A stretch of 64,000 nucleotides of DNA from positions 248,001 through 312,000 of the forward strand of contig NZ_WVTD01000001.1 of assembly GCF_009856825.1 (NCBI RefSeq), in the 5' to 3' direction. Of this stretch, positions 15,954-23,784 are shown piece after piece. A program made the translations under genes and the position numbers. Numbering within the stretch: the stretch's first letter is position 1; every line of letters begins with the position of its first letter. Origin of the DNA: Novosphingobium silvae. Lineage in GTDB: Bacteria > Pseudomonadota > Alphaproteobacteria > Sphingomonadales > Sphingomonadaceae. The notes beneath the pieces were generated by a model. It saw only the letters and a list, made by a program, of their open reading frames with translations. It searched no databases and was not told where the DNA came from.

Positions 15954-17728
15954 CAGAAATCGTCTCCGTATCCGCGCCGCGCGCTCTGCCGCTGCGCCTG
16001 CTCGACCAGTTCGGCGACGCGCTGTGCCAACGCCTCCGAATTTTCGCCGGGCATCTGGTGAACGTGGATCTCGATCTTGGCGGGAGCGGCCGACTGCTGC
16101 GCGCGCGGTGCAGCTGCTGCCGGCGAGAGCGCCATCGCTCCCGCACCAGCGACGGCGCCGGCCATGCGGCCGACGGCCCGCACCGGCCGACCCTTGCCCT
16201 TCTCCAAGCCGATGCCGAGCCCGTCGTTGATGTGGCCGCCCATTTCCATGAACAGGCGAGAGGGGCTCCTGATGCCGAAGTAGTTCTTGAAAGCGGTGAC
16301 GCCTGCCTTGGCGATGCCGATCAGCTTGCCCACAAGCAGCGCCGGGTTGAGAGACATGAGCAGGCCCTGCATCATCATGGAGCCGATGTTGCGCATCCAT
16401 GCTGGCAGGGCATTGAACACGCCTTTGAGCCAGGCGATGCCGCTGCCCAGGGCAGACTCCACCTGATCCCAGTGCGTGTAGATCATGTACGCAGCCACCC
16501 CAACCGCAGCGACCGCAGCCGCGATCAATAGCGGAACAGCCCCAATGGCTGCAGCCACACCGCCGATAATGGAGGCCACCGTTCCAAACGCCGATCCGAT
16601 GCCGATGATGATCGGTGCCAAGGTGGCAACCGCGCCTGCAACAGCGGAGAAGCCCAACAAGATCGGACCGAGCACCGCAAGCATCCCGCCCCCGATGACG
16701 ATCCACTTGCGCGTCTCGGGGGAAAGGCCTGCGAAGCTCTTGATCAGGTCGGTGAAGGTCGAGATTGCCGGCGTCAGGGCAGGAATAAGCTCCTGCCCGA
16801 TCGTCAATGTCATGTTTTGCCATGCAGCGTCAGCGGCGCGCAGCTTGTTTGCGGTCTGGTCGCTGGTTCGCAACAGGTCCCCCTGCGCAGACCGTGTCGA
16901 CTCCATGATGAGAGCGGCGCGCGCCATGATCTTCTGCTGTTCAGTAAATTCCTTTCCGACTGGCTTCAAACCCATCTTTAACGCAGCGGCCTTCACCGCA
17001 GCCTCGGTCATGAAAACACCGAAGTCGCGCAGTGGCTCGCTTTCGCCGGTCAGCCCGGATCGCAGTTTATCCATCGCTGTCCCAGGGTCGACGTTGTAGA
17101 AGCTCGACAAATCTTGCGCGAGAAGTGCGAACTGCTGGCTCATGGCTGCTGACTTGGACGGGTCTGCCATGTTGAAAAAGATGCCGAAGGTGTTGGCGGC
17201 GTCCATAAGCTCGACCTTGGTTCGGCCAATCGCGTCTCCGGTCCTGCCCGCCCAGGCATCCATTGCCGCCGCCTGCTTGCCGAAGGTCACGTTGAACGCA
17301 CTTTCCAGTTCGCCAGCATCCACGGCGGCCTGAAACGCGGCGCGGCCAAACGCGAGCAAGGGAACAGTCAACGTCGCGGTCGCGGCCGCTCCGGCCCGGC
17401 CAGCCATCCCCGCGACCTTAACCGCCCCCGATCTTACGGTTTCGATGCGCTCAAGCTTTGCCTGCTGTTCATCAATCTGCCGGTTCGTGCGCTCGATCGC
17501 CTCGGCCAGTTCGCGCTCTGCCATGATGAGGCCGCCGCTCTGCGATCCGCCCCGGGCGAGGGTGCGCTGCACGCGCGCGAGGTCCCTCTCCATCAGGCGG
17601 ACCTCGCGCTGCATCTCGCGCATGGATTCGGCGCCGCGCTTGCCGGCGCCGACGATGTTCTTGATGTTGTCCGAAACCTTGTCGATCCCGGTGAACTGGA
17701 ACAGCAGATTGAGCTTGTTGTTCGACAT
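15953..17728 (-). CDS. T: Tail tape-measure protein gpT
   Basis: Tape-measure protein of 591 aa, which sets tail length. It opens with a coiled coil (GAESMREMQREVRLMERDLARVQRTL). A TMP-core domain follows (FGRAAFQAAVDAGELESAFNVTFGKQ … MTEAAVKAAALKMGLKPVGKEFTEQQKIMARA), then multiple hydrophobic stretches at residues about 330-420 and a positively charged C-terminus. It is shorter than P2 gpT (about 815 aa), predicting a shorter tail. It sits directly after the E/E' frameshift pair. Confidence 0.9.
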   Translation of the reverse strand: MSNNKLNLLFQFTGIDKVSDNIKNIVGAGKRGAESMREMQREVRLMERDLARVQRTLARGGSQSGGLIMAERELAEAIERTNRQIDEQQAKLERIETVRSGAVKVAGMAGRAGAAATATLTVPLLAFGRAAFQAAVDAGELESAFNVTFGKQAAAMDAWAGRTGDAIGRTKVELMDAANTFGIFFNMADPSKSAAMSQQFALLAQDLSSFYNVDPGTAMDKLRSGLTGESEPLRDFGVFMTEAAVKAAALKMGLKPVGKEFTEQQKIMARAALIMESTRSAQGDLLRTSDQTANKLRAADAAWQNMTLTIGQELIPALTPAISTFTDLIKSFAGLSPETRKWIVIGGGMLAVLGPILLGFSAVAGAVATLAPIIIGIGSAFGTVASIIGGVAAAIGAVPLLIAAAVAAVGVAAYMIYTHWDQVESALGSGIAWLKGVFNALPAWMRNIGSMMMQGLLMSLNPALLVGKLIGIAKAGVTAFKNYFGIRSPSRLFMEMGGHINDGLGIGLEKGKGRPVRAVGRMAGAVAGAGAMALSPAAAAPRAQQSAAPAKIEIHVHQMPGENSEALAQRVAELVEQAQRQSARRGYGDDF

Positions 17729-17732
17729 GTGG

Positions 17733-18226
17733 CTATTCCACCCGGTTCATCGTGTTCCACCGCTGCACGGCGAGATCAGACCACATGGCGAGTTCCTCTA
17801 TCTCCATCGCCAGCACCTCGGACGGCGGCCAGTGGAAGACCGCCGCCACGTTGGCTATCCAGTGCTCGATCAGGCCGGGTCGGAAGCGCCCGCCATCCTG
17901 GCCACCGCCGCCTTCATCGCGGCGGGCATAAAAAAACCCTTCACCGCGCCCGCGAACTCCAGCAGGTCCTCGGACTCGAGATTGGCGATGTCCTTCTCGA
18001 GCAGGGTCGGCATGGAGATGCGCGGCAGGAGCACGAACAGCGTGTTCACGTCGGTGGTGAACACGTCCTCGACCTTGAGCGAGCGCAGTTCGCCAGCCTT
18101 GGGCTTGCGCAGGACGATCTCGTAAATGGTGCTTTCGCCGCGCTGGATCGGGGTGGTGAGCGTGATCCTGACGGTCTGGGGCTGCGAAGGTGCGGGAATG
18201 TCGGCTTCGGGGGTCTGGGTAGCCAT
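17733..18226 (-). CDS. E': gpE+E' tail assembly chaperone made by -1 frameshift
   Basis: Tail-tube chaperone pair. E (17870-18226) translates to 118 aa; near its end the zero frame reads GGT TTT TTT ATG. A -1 slip on the T TTT TTT heptamer (plus-strand A7 at 17930-17936) gives …GFFYARRDEGGGGQDGGRFRPGLIEHWIANVAAVFHWPPSEVLAMEIEELAMWSDLAVQRWNTM, ending at TAG 17733-17735, about 164 aa in total. P2 and most long-tailed phages use the same -1 frameshift to make the chaperone extension that bridges to the tape measure. Confidence 0.88.
17870..18226 (-). CDS. E: Tail protein gpE (zero-frame product)
   Basis: Protein of 118 aa (MATQTPEADIPAPSQPQTVRITLTTPIQRGESTIYEIVLRKPKAGELRSLKVEDVFTTDVNTLFVLLPRIS…). 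RKPKAGELR and LLPRIS match the phage tail assembly chaperone E family. It sits between gpFII and gpT, as in P2. The slippery T7 lies at codons about 97-99. Confidence 0.9.
   Translation of the reverse strand: MATQTPEADIPAPSQPQTVRITLTTPIQRGESTIYEIVLRKPKAGELRSLKVEDVFTTDVNTLFVLLPRISMPTLLEKDIANLESEDLLEFAGAVKGFFMPAAMKAAVARMAGASDPA
17930..17936 (-). promoter_or_regulatory. -1 ribosomal frameshift slippery heptamer (T TTT TTT)
   Basis: Seven consecutive T on the coding strand are phased exactly as X XXY YYZ in gene E, with an open -1 frame of about 65 codons beyond. This is the conserved E/E' recoding site. Confidence 0.85.
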
Positions 18227-18343
18227 TAGGGCGGGCCTCGTGTGTCAGCGGCGGGCGGATAGTGTCCCCCTTCCGGCGCGCCCGCCAGAATTCACCGGAA
18301 CGGGGGGATCGGGCCGCCGAGGGGAGGGCGGCGGCCGGATAGG

Positions 18344-18853
18344 TCAGGCGCCCAGCGCCTGGCGGCGTTCCGCGTAGCGATCCACGCCGAAGACGACGAA
18401 GATGCCCGCGAGCAGGTCGATCTCGAGGATGACCGTGTTGTCGAGCACCAGCTTGTAGTAGGCGCAGGCCATCTTGTAGGTGGTCTCGGTGTCGTCGCCG
18501 ACCTTCTGGGTTCCGAAGTCCACCTCGCTGTAGCGGCCTCGCGCAACCACTTCGGCGTAGTTCTCCACGCCGCTGTGGTCGTTCTGGTAAGCCCCCGCGA
18601 AGCGCAGCTGCGCGGCGTCAGCGGCGGGCGCTCCGAACTGCTGGAGCGGCGAGAGCAGCAGGCCACCGGCCTTGAACTCGAATTCCAGCTTATCGAGGCC
18701 CTGATCGATCGGCACCGGGCCGATCATGCCGCCGCCACGCCAGTCCTCCATCTTGAGGACCAGCTTGGGGATGGTGCATTCGGCCACTTCGCCCTTCCAG
18801 CTTTCGCCGTCGCCGTAGAGGTTGAGGTCTTTCAGTTTCGAGGGGAAACCCAT
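18344..18853 (-). CDS. FII: Tail tube protein gpFII
   Basis: Major tail tube protein of 169 aa (P2 172). MGFPSKLKDLNLYGDGESWKGEVAECTIPKLVLKMEDWRGGGMIGPVPIDQGLDKLEFEF is the classic gpFII opening (FP.KLK…N.F..G..Y.G). It polymerises inside the contractile sheath. Downstream of gpFI by 40 bp. Confidence 0.93.
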   Translation of the reverse strand: MGFPSKLKDLNLYGDGESWKGEVAECTIPKLVLKMEDWRGGGMIGPVPIDQGLDKLEFEFKAGGLLLSPLQQFGAPAADAAQLRFAGAYQNDHSGVENYAEVVARGRYSEVDFGTQKVGDDTETTYKMACAYYKLVLDNTVILEIDLLAGIFVVFGVDRYAERRQALGA

Positions 18854-18893
18854 CGTCGTTCTCCAGTAGAGGTTCGATCAGGTACGGGCGGGA

Positions 18894-20042
18894 TCAGGCG
18901 GCCAGCGCGGCGGCGAGATCGGCGTAGTACTTGTCGGTGATGCGCTGGTTGAGGGTCAGTCCCTCGAGCGGGGCGGCCGGGGTGAAGTCATAGTCGATGA
19001 CCAGCTTGCCGGCGGCGAGGTCGGCCGCACTGTTCAACGCCGGATCGAACCAGGCGCGCCCGCCGATAAGACGGCCCTGCACCACGAGGCTGCGGAAGCG
19101 CGCATTGATGGTCTCGAGAATGTCCTTGATCAACGCCATGGTCAGCGGCTTGTCGACCGCCCAGACCAACCCCTTGGCGATCTCATCCTGCAGGACTTGC
19201 GAGGTCCGCACCGCTGGCTCGAACGCGAACAGCGGTTCGTCGGAACAGGTGCGATTGCCCCAGTAGACGAAGCCACCCGAGGGCGAACGGATCAGGGTGA
19301 CGATGTCGCTGTCGTTCAGCGAGGCGACGTCGGTGGTCTCGTCCTGGATGTCGAAGAACAGGTTTTCCGATATCCCGGTCACCCCGTGGACCGGCACGTT
19401 GCTGAGCGACTTGTGCCAGCCATGGGTCTCGTCGATCGCGGCGCGAAGGCCGAGGGCGCGGGCGACGGCATCGCCGGCGAAGGCGTTCGACCAGTTCGGC
19501 CAAATGATCGAGAGTTCGCGGGCCGAGAAGTTCTGGCGGTACGCCTTCACTTCCGTGATCGTGGCACCGATGCCGCGCGCATAGACGCGGGCGCGCAGCT
19601 TCATCGCAACGGAGGCGAGTGCGGTGGTCACGGCCTGGCTGTCGAGCCCCGGCGCGCCGATCACGCGCGGTCGATAGCCCGTCTGGGCCTCGGCTGCCAG
19701 AAGAGCGTAGATGCCGCTGTAGGCGCCCGCGCTGCCGATTACGGCCTCGTCCTGATCCTCGCCCTCTGCCTCGGCAACACGCACGACGATGACGATCGGA
19801 CTGACCTGATCGTAGATCGCCTCGAGCGAAGGCAACAGCGTGCCGCCCGTGCCCGCCTGTCCGATCGCCTTGCGAACATCGGTGATCAGCACCGGCTTGT
19901 TCAGCGGGAACGCGGCATCGAGCGCGAGAGTGGCCGCGCCTGCAGATGCACTGGCTGTGGCGATCAGGCCGATCACGCCAGAGGCAAGGCTGGCGATCGT
20001 GCGGGTGCCGGTGAGAAGGACGTTCGTCTTGATGCCGTGCAT
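18894..20042 (-). CDS. FI: Tail sheath protein gpFI
   Basis: Contractile sheath subunit of 382 aa (P2 396). It starts MHGIKTNVLLTGTRTIASLASGVIGLIATA and has PLNKPVLITDVRKAIGQAG, AYSGIYALLAAEAQTGYRPRVIGAPGLDS, FVYWGNRTCSDEPLFAF and the C-terminal insertion arm EGLTLNQRITDKYYADLAAALA. It shows that the virion has a contractile (myovirus) tail. Confidence 0.95.
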   Translation of the reverse strand: MHGIKTNVLLTGTRTIASLASGVIGLIATASASAGAATLALDAAFPLNKPVLITDVRKAIGQAGTGGTLLPSLEAIYDQVSPIVIVVRVAEAEGEDQDEAVIGSAGAYSGIYALLAAEAQTGYRPRVIGAPGLDSQAVTTALASVAMKLRARVYARGIGATITEVKAYRQNFSARELSIIWPNWSNAFAGDAVARALGLRAAIDETHGWHKSLSNVPVHGVTGISENLFFDIQDETTDVASLNDSDIVTLIRSPSGGFVYWGNRTCSDEPLFAFEPAVRTSQVLQDEIAKGLVWAVDKPLTMALIKDILETINARFRSLVVQGRLIGGRAWFDPALNSAADLAAGKLVIDYDFTPAAPLEGLTLNQRITDKYYADLAAALAA

Positions 20043-20052
20043 GGTGCGGCTC

Positions 20053-20409
20053 CTATCGGGAAAGGGGAATGGTGAGGCGGGTGAGGGCGTTGCCGGCGAC
20101 GTCGGTGCGATTGCCGGTGACGTTCAGGACGGCCTGCCCGGCTGCGAAGTCGCCTTCGAAGGTAACCTGCGTGACTGCGATGCGCGGCTCCCATCGGGCG
20201 AGCGCTATCGTCACAGCCATCGCACCCAGCAGGAGGGTGGCGCGCGTCAGCGGCCGGTCGAGCAGATCGAACAGGTAGCAGCCGTATTCGCGCAGCATGA
20301 CCCGGCTGCCGATCGGCGTGGTGACGATATCCCGGATCGACTGCGCCAGGTGCTCGTCTCCCGAGAGCGCGCCGCCGGTCGTAGCGCTCATCCCCGTGAA
20401 GGAAGTCAT
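20053..20409 (-). CDS. W: Baseplate wedge protein gpW
   Basis: Baseplate protein of 118 aa (P2 115), T4 gp25-like. It contains LAQSIRDIVTTPIGSRVMLREYGCYLFDLLDRP, the family signature, and RIAVTQVTF. ATG overlaps the gpV stop by four bases. Confidence 0.92.
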   Translation of the reverse strand: MTSFTGMSATTGGALSGDEHLAQSIRDIVTTPIGSRVMLREYGCYLFDLLDRPLTRATLLLGAMAVTIALARWEPRIAVTQVTFEGDFAAGQAVLNVTGNRTDVAGNALTRLTIPLSR

Positions 20410-20942
20410 GGCAGCGGTGCCCCGGACTGGGCCGTGCCTGCGGCAACACCGGTGTGCTTGTGGCTCTTGAGGCTGACGCTGCCGGCAATCACGTCCTCGC
20501 CGGCCGTGACCTTCCCGGTTACGTTCACGTCCCCGGCGATGTCGACGGTGTCCGAGACCAGTACGGTGGACCCGCCGGGCGGCAGCTGGATCAGCAGTTC
20601 GGACGTCTCCGGGTCGTAGGAGAAGATGGCGCCATCCTTGAAGTGGATTTGTGGGACGGCTTCGTCTGACGGCGCGGAGTTCGCGTCGGAGACCACGCCG
20701 CCCGCAACGATGCCGGCGCCAATCTCCCCGCCAGGGCAGAACAGCATGACCTGCTCTCCGACGCTTGGCGGGAGCCAGACACGGGTCTCGCCCATGCGCG
20801 GCGCGAGCCACGGCAGGGCCGGAGATTCCACGTCGTCATCCAGCAGGACGGTACAGCGGGCCGTGCCAAGGTCGACAGAGGCGACGGTGGCATAGCGCAG
20901 CAGCGTATCGGGATCGGTGGGAGCGTCTTCGGGCGTTCTCAT
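20406..20942 (-). CDS. V: Baseplate spike protein gpV
   Basis: Membrane-piercing spike of 178 aa (P2 211). It has an N-terminal OB-fold (ATVASVDLGTARCTVLLDDD … LPWLAPRMGETRVWLPPSVGEQVMLFCPGGEIGAGIVAGGV), a triple-stranded beta-helix region (VDIAGDVNVTGKVTAGEDVIAGSVSL) and the apex SHKHTGVAAGTAQSGAPLP. The apex HxH motif holds an iron ion in P2 gpV. First gene of the leftward tail operon; divergent from gpJ. Confidence 0.94.
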   Translation of the reverse strand: MRTPEDAPTDPDTLLRYATVASVDLGTARCTVLLDDDVESPALPWLAPRMGETRVWLPPSVGEQVMLFCPGGEIGAGIVAGGVVSDANSAPSDEAVPQIHFKDGAIFSYDPETSELLIQLPPGGSTVLVSDTVDIAGDVNVTGKVTAGEDVIAGSVSLKSHKHTGVAAGTAQSGAPLP

Positions 20943-20986
20943 GCCCCTACCATGGCGACCCCGAAAATCCGCGCCACACCGGGAGG

Positions 20987-21008
20987 TTGTGAGGCCCCGG
21001 CGCTACAA
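20987..21008. promoter_or_regulatory. Late-promoter dyad TTGT-N14-ACAA (V/J divergent region)
   Basis: TTGT at 20987-20990 and ACAA at 21005-21008 are separated by 14 bases. The centre is about 57 bp before the gpJ ATG and 55 bp before the gpV ATG. The same dyad with identical spacing is found before gpP. P2-type Ogr binds spaced TGT…ACA dyads near -55 of late promoters, so this is a candidate activator site. Confidence 0.6.
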
Positions 21009-21054
21009 CGCGCGCGGGTGGAAGTAAGGCCGAAGCCTGCCGATAGCTGGGGAC

Positions 21055-21948
21055 ATGGTAGGTTCCATCGCCACTTCCCCCGCCGTCGATCTATCGACCG
21101 TCCCTGCGCCCGAGCTGGTTGCGCAACCGGACTTGGCCGCACGCCGCGCGGGCAAGCTGGCCCGGCTGATCGAACTGCATGCCGAGTTTACTGCGCTGGT
21201 TGAAAGCGACCCGGCGGTGAAGCTGATCGAAGCGGATAGCTACGACGAGCAGGTTCTTGCGCAAGCGTTCAACGACACGGCACGCGGCCTCCTTCTGGCC
21301 TACGCAAGCGGCAGCAATCTCGACCAGCTCGGCGCGCTGAACGATGTCGCCCGCCTCGTGGTAACTCCCGCGACCGAGACGACGGCTGCGGTGCTGGAAA
21401 GCGATGCCTCCTTCCGCCAGCGCATCCAGCTAGCGCGCCATAGCTTCTCGGTCGCGGGCCCTGAACTGGCCTATGTCCATCATGCCCGAGCGGCGCACGG
21501 CGATGTGGCCGATGCTACGGCAACTTCTCCTGCACCCGGCGATGTGGTGGTCACCGTCATGTCCCGCAGCAATGGCGGCGTTCCTTCGGCCGATGTGCTG
21601 AGCGCCGTCGCCGCGCTGCTGAAAGGCCCCGTGCGGCCGCTGACCGACCGTGTCACCGTGCAGGAGGCGCAGCCCGTGCGCTACGCGATCGAGGCGGAAA
21701 TCTTTCCCTTCGCCGGCCCCGACCAGCAGCTGATCCTGGACACGGCGCGCAAGAGCCTGGACGCTTATCTTGCATCGACCCGCAAGCTGGGCCGCGACAT
21801 CGCCTGTTCGGCGCACATCGCCGCGCTGCATGTCGGCAACGTCCAGCGCGTGCGGCTGATTTCGCCGGCCGCCGACACTCCGGTGGACATGGCGCACTTT
21901 CCCGAGCCCACCGTGATCAACCTGCGCATCGGGGGCACCGAGCTATGA
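21055..21948 (+). CDS. J: Baseplate protein gpJ
   Basis: Baseplate wedge protein of 297 aa (P2 302), T4 gp6-like. Signature segments are DLSTVPAPELVAQPDL, FNDTARGLLLAYASGSNLDQLGA, FRQRIQLARHSFSVAGPELAYVHHAR, PGDVVVTVMSRSNGGVP and TRKLGRDIACSAHIAALHVGNVQRVRL. First gene of the rightward tail-fibre/lysis operon; in P2 J and I are on the same strand as V and W, here they are divergent. Confidence 0.94.
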   Translation: MVGSIATSPAVDLSTVPAPELVAQPDLAARRAGKLARLIELHAEFTALVESDPAVKLIEADSYDEQVLAQAFNDTARGLLLAYASGSNLDQLGALNDVARLVVTPATETTAAVLESDASFRQRIQLARHSFSVAGPELAYVHHARAAHGDVADATATSPAPGDVVVTVMSRSNGGVPSADVLSAVAALLKGPVRPLTDRVTVQEAQPVRYAIEAEIFPFAGPDQQLILDTARKSLDAYLASTRKLGRDIACSAHIAALHVGNVQRVRLISPAADTPVDMAHFPEPTVINLRIGGTEL

Positions 21949-22577
21949 GCCTGCTGCCGCCCAACGCCAGCAAGGCCGAACGCGCGCTTGAGGACGCGAT
22001 GCTCGCACGGATCGACATCGGGGCCGTCGAAACGCTGCGCGACCCGTGGACCTGCCCGGCCGATGTGCTGCCGTTCCTCGCCTCCGAACTGGCGATCAGC
22101 CATTGGGACGCGGCCTGGACGGAAGCGCAGAAGCGCGAAGCCGTTGCCGCCGCGACCGCGTTCCACAAGATCAAGGGCACCCGCGCGGCGGTGGAGCAGA
22201 CGCTGGGCCGGTTCCATCCGGCGCTGGCCATCGTCGAGTGGTTCGAGGCCAATCCCGTTCGCCCGCCCCACACCTTCGAGGTGTTCGCGCCTGCCAACGT
22301 CATCCCCGCCAGCTTCCTGACGGTCGAGACCACAGAGGCGATCGTTGCCGACGTGGCCGCCGCCAAGCCGCTGCGCGCGCACTTCGACTTCGTGCAGAAC
22401 CTCGACCTTACGGCCGCCATGTTTCTGGCGGCCGGGGGCATGGCGGGCAGCGTCGGCCGCGCCGACTACGCGGCCGGCCTTGATCAGAGCCGTGACTGGA
22501 TGGCCACCCTGCAGACCGAAGACGGCGAGCCGATCCTCAACGGCGACAGCGACAGCGACTTTCTGGAGACCTACTGA
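21945..22577 (+). CDS. I: Tail protein gpI
   Basis: Baseplate/tail fibre attachment protein of 210 aa (P2 176). MSLLPPNASKAERALEDAMLARI, DPWTCPADVLPFLASELAISHWDAAWTEAQKREAVAAATAFHKIKGTRAAVEQTL and VVEWFE-like text are diagnostic. It has an extra C-terminal tail (DQSRDWMATLQTEDGEPILN). Start overlaps gpJ by four bases; its stop overlaps the tail-fibre ATG. Confidence 0.93.
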   Translation: MSLLPPNASKAERALEDAMLARIDIGAVETLRDPWTCPADVLPFLASELAISHWDAAWTEAQKREAVAAATAFHKIKGTRAAVEQTLGRFHPALAIVEWFEANPVRPPHTFEVFAPANVIPASFLTVETTEAIVADVAAAKPLRAHFDFVQNLDLTAAMFLAAGGMAGSVGRADYAAGLDQSRDWMATLQTEDGEPILNGDSDSDFLETY

Positions 22578-23782
22578 TGGCAGCGCTTGCCCTGCAACTG
22601 ACGACGGCGGGCCTTGCCGCCGTTACCGCGCCTGACGGCACCGCCAAGACGGTGATCTCGCAGCTGGGCCTGACGGCTCGCTCGTTCGTGGCGGCGCCCA
22701 CGCTCACGGCGCTTCCCGGCGAGTTCAAGCGGCTCGACATCGCCTCCGGCGTGGCGGCGGCGCCGAACGTCGCGCACATCACCGCCTACGACACCTCGGC
22801 CGACGTGTGGAGCGCCAACGGCTTCGGCCTGTTCCTGTCGGACGGCACGCTATTCGCCACCTTCAGTTCGCCGCAGCCGGTGCTCAGCAAGGCAGGCGTG
22901 GCTTTCGCGCTGATGGCCTTCGACATCGCCTTCAACGCGGACGTCCTGGCCGAGATCACCTTCAGCAACGCCACCTTCATCTGGCCCCCCGCTACCGAAG
23001 CGATGCGCGGCGTCGCCCGCCTGGCAACGCAGGCCGAGACAGACACCGGCACCGACGATCAGGCGATCGTCACGCCTCGCAAGCTCAAGGCGGTGCGGGA
23101 TGCCCTGTTCACGTCGCTGACCACGTCCATCGCGGCGGTCATGGCGGGCGTCACGGCGCTGCGAGGCATCACGATCAGCGGCGGCGGCCTTGTCAGCGGC
23201 GGGGGCAACCTCACGGCCGATCGCACGCTGACAGTGAGCGAGGCGAGCGCGGCCGAGATCGATGCCGGGACAGTGGGCGACAAGGTGGTCACGCCCCGCC
23301 GCCTGCGAACCGTGCTCGACAATGTCGGCAGTGCCATCGACACGCTGCGCGGGCGAACGATCACGGGGGGCGGCCTGGTATCGGGCGGGGGCGACCTGTC
23401 GCAAAGCCGCACGCTCACCGTCACCGAGGCCAGCGCTGCGGACATCGTCGCGGGCACCGCCGATGACAAGGTGGTCACGCCCCGCCGCCTTGGCCCGATC
23501 ACGATGGTGCTGGAGGAGAACGGCTTCCTGCGCTTCTTCGGCTTCCAGATCGCCTGGGGGCGCTTCACGGCCACCGCCAACGCCACGACGAACGTCTCGT
23601 TCCGGTCAGACTTCCCCACCGCCTGTTTCTCGGCCGTGGTCAGCGGCGTCTACAATCCGGGCACCGGCTCGCAGGACAATACGCCTGCCGTCATCGTCTC
23701 CACCATCACCAAGGCCGGCTTCTCCGTCTTCAGCGCCGACGATGAGAACGATCCGACCTGCTACATCGCCGTGGGGTACTGA
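22577..23782 (+). CDS. Tail fibre protein (gpH-like)
   Basis: Tail fibre of 401 aa. The N-terminal phage tail-collar/DUF3751-like domain reads ALQLTTAGLAAVTAPDGTAKTVISQLGLTARSF … LFLSDGTLFATFSSPQPVLSKAG. The fibre-shaft motif ATEAMRGVARLATQAETDTGTDDQAIVTPRKL follows. Two near-identical repeats (SGGGLVSGGGNL… and TGGGLVSGGGDL…, each ending DKVVTPRRL) precede a gp53-like C-terminal receptor-binding domain ending IAVGY. It attaches to the baseplate through gpI and the N-terminal domain. Confidence 0.88.
   Translation: MAALALQLTTAGLAAVTAPDGTAKTVISQLGLTARSFVAAPTLTALPGEFKRLDIASGVAAAPNVAHITAYDTSADVWSANGFGLFLSDGTLFATFSSPQPVLSKAGVAFALMAFDIAFNADVLAEITFSNATFIWPPATEAMRGVARLATQAETDTGTDDQAIVTPRKLKAVRDALFTSLTTSIAAVMAGVTALRGITISGGGLVSGGGNLTADRTLTVSEASAAEIDAGTVGDKVVTPRRLRTVLDNVGSAIDTLRGRTITGGGLVSGGGDLSQSRTLTVTEASAADIVAGTADDKVVTPRRLGPITMVLEENGFLRFFGFQIAWGRFTATANATTNVSFRSDFPTACFSAVVSGVYNPGTGSQDNTPAVIVSTITKAGFSVFSADDENDPTCYIAVGY
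23165..23491 (+). repeat. Two tandem shaft repeats in the tail fibre gene
   Basis: About 140-bp units at roughly 23165-23311 and 23351-23491 encode the same -GGGLVSGGG-LT(L)TV-EASAA-I-AGT--DKVVTPRR pattern. Repeats like these change fibre length by recombination. Confidence 0.75.
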
Positions 23783-23784
23783 GC

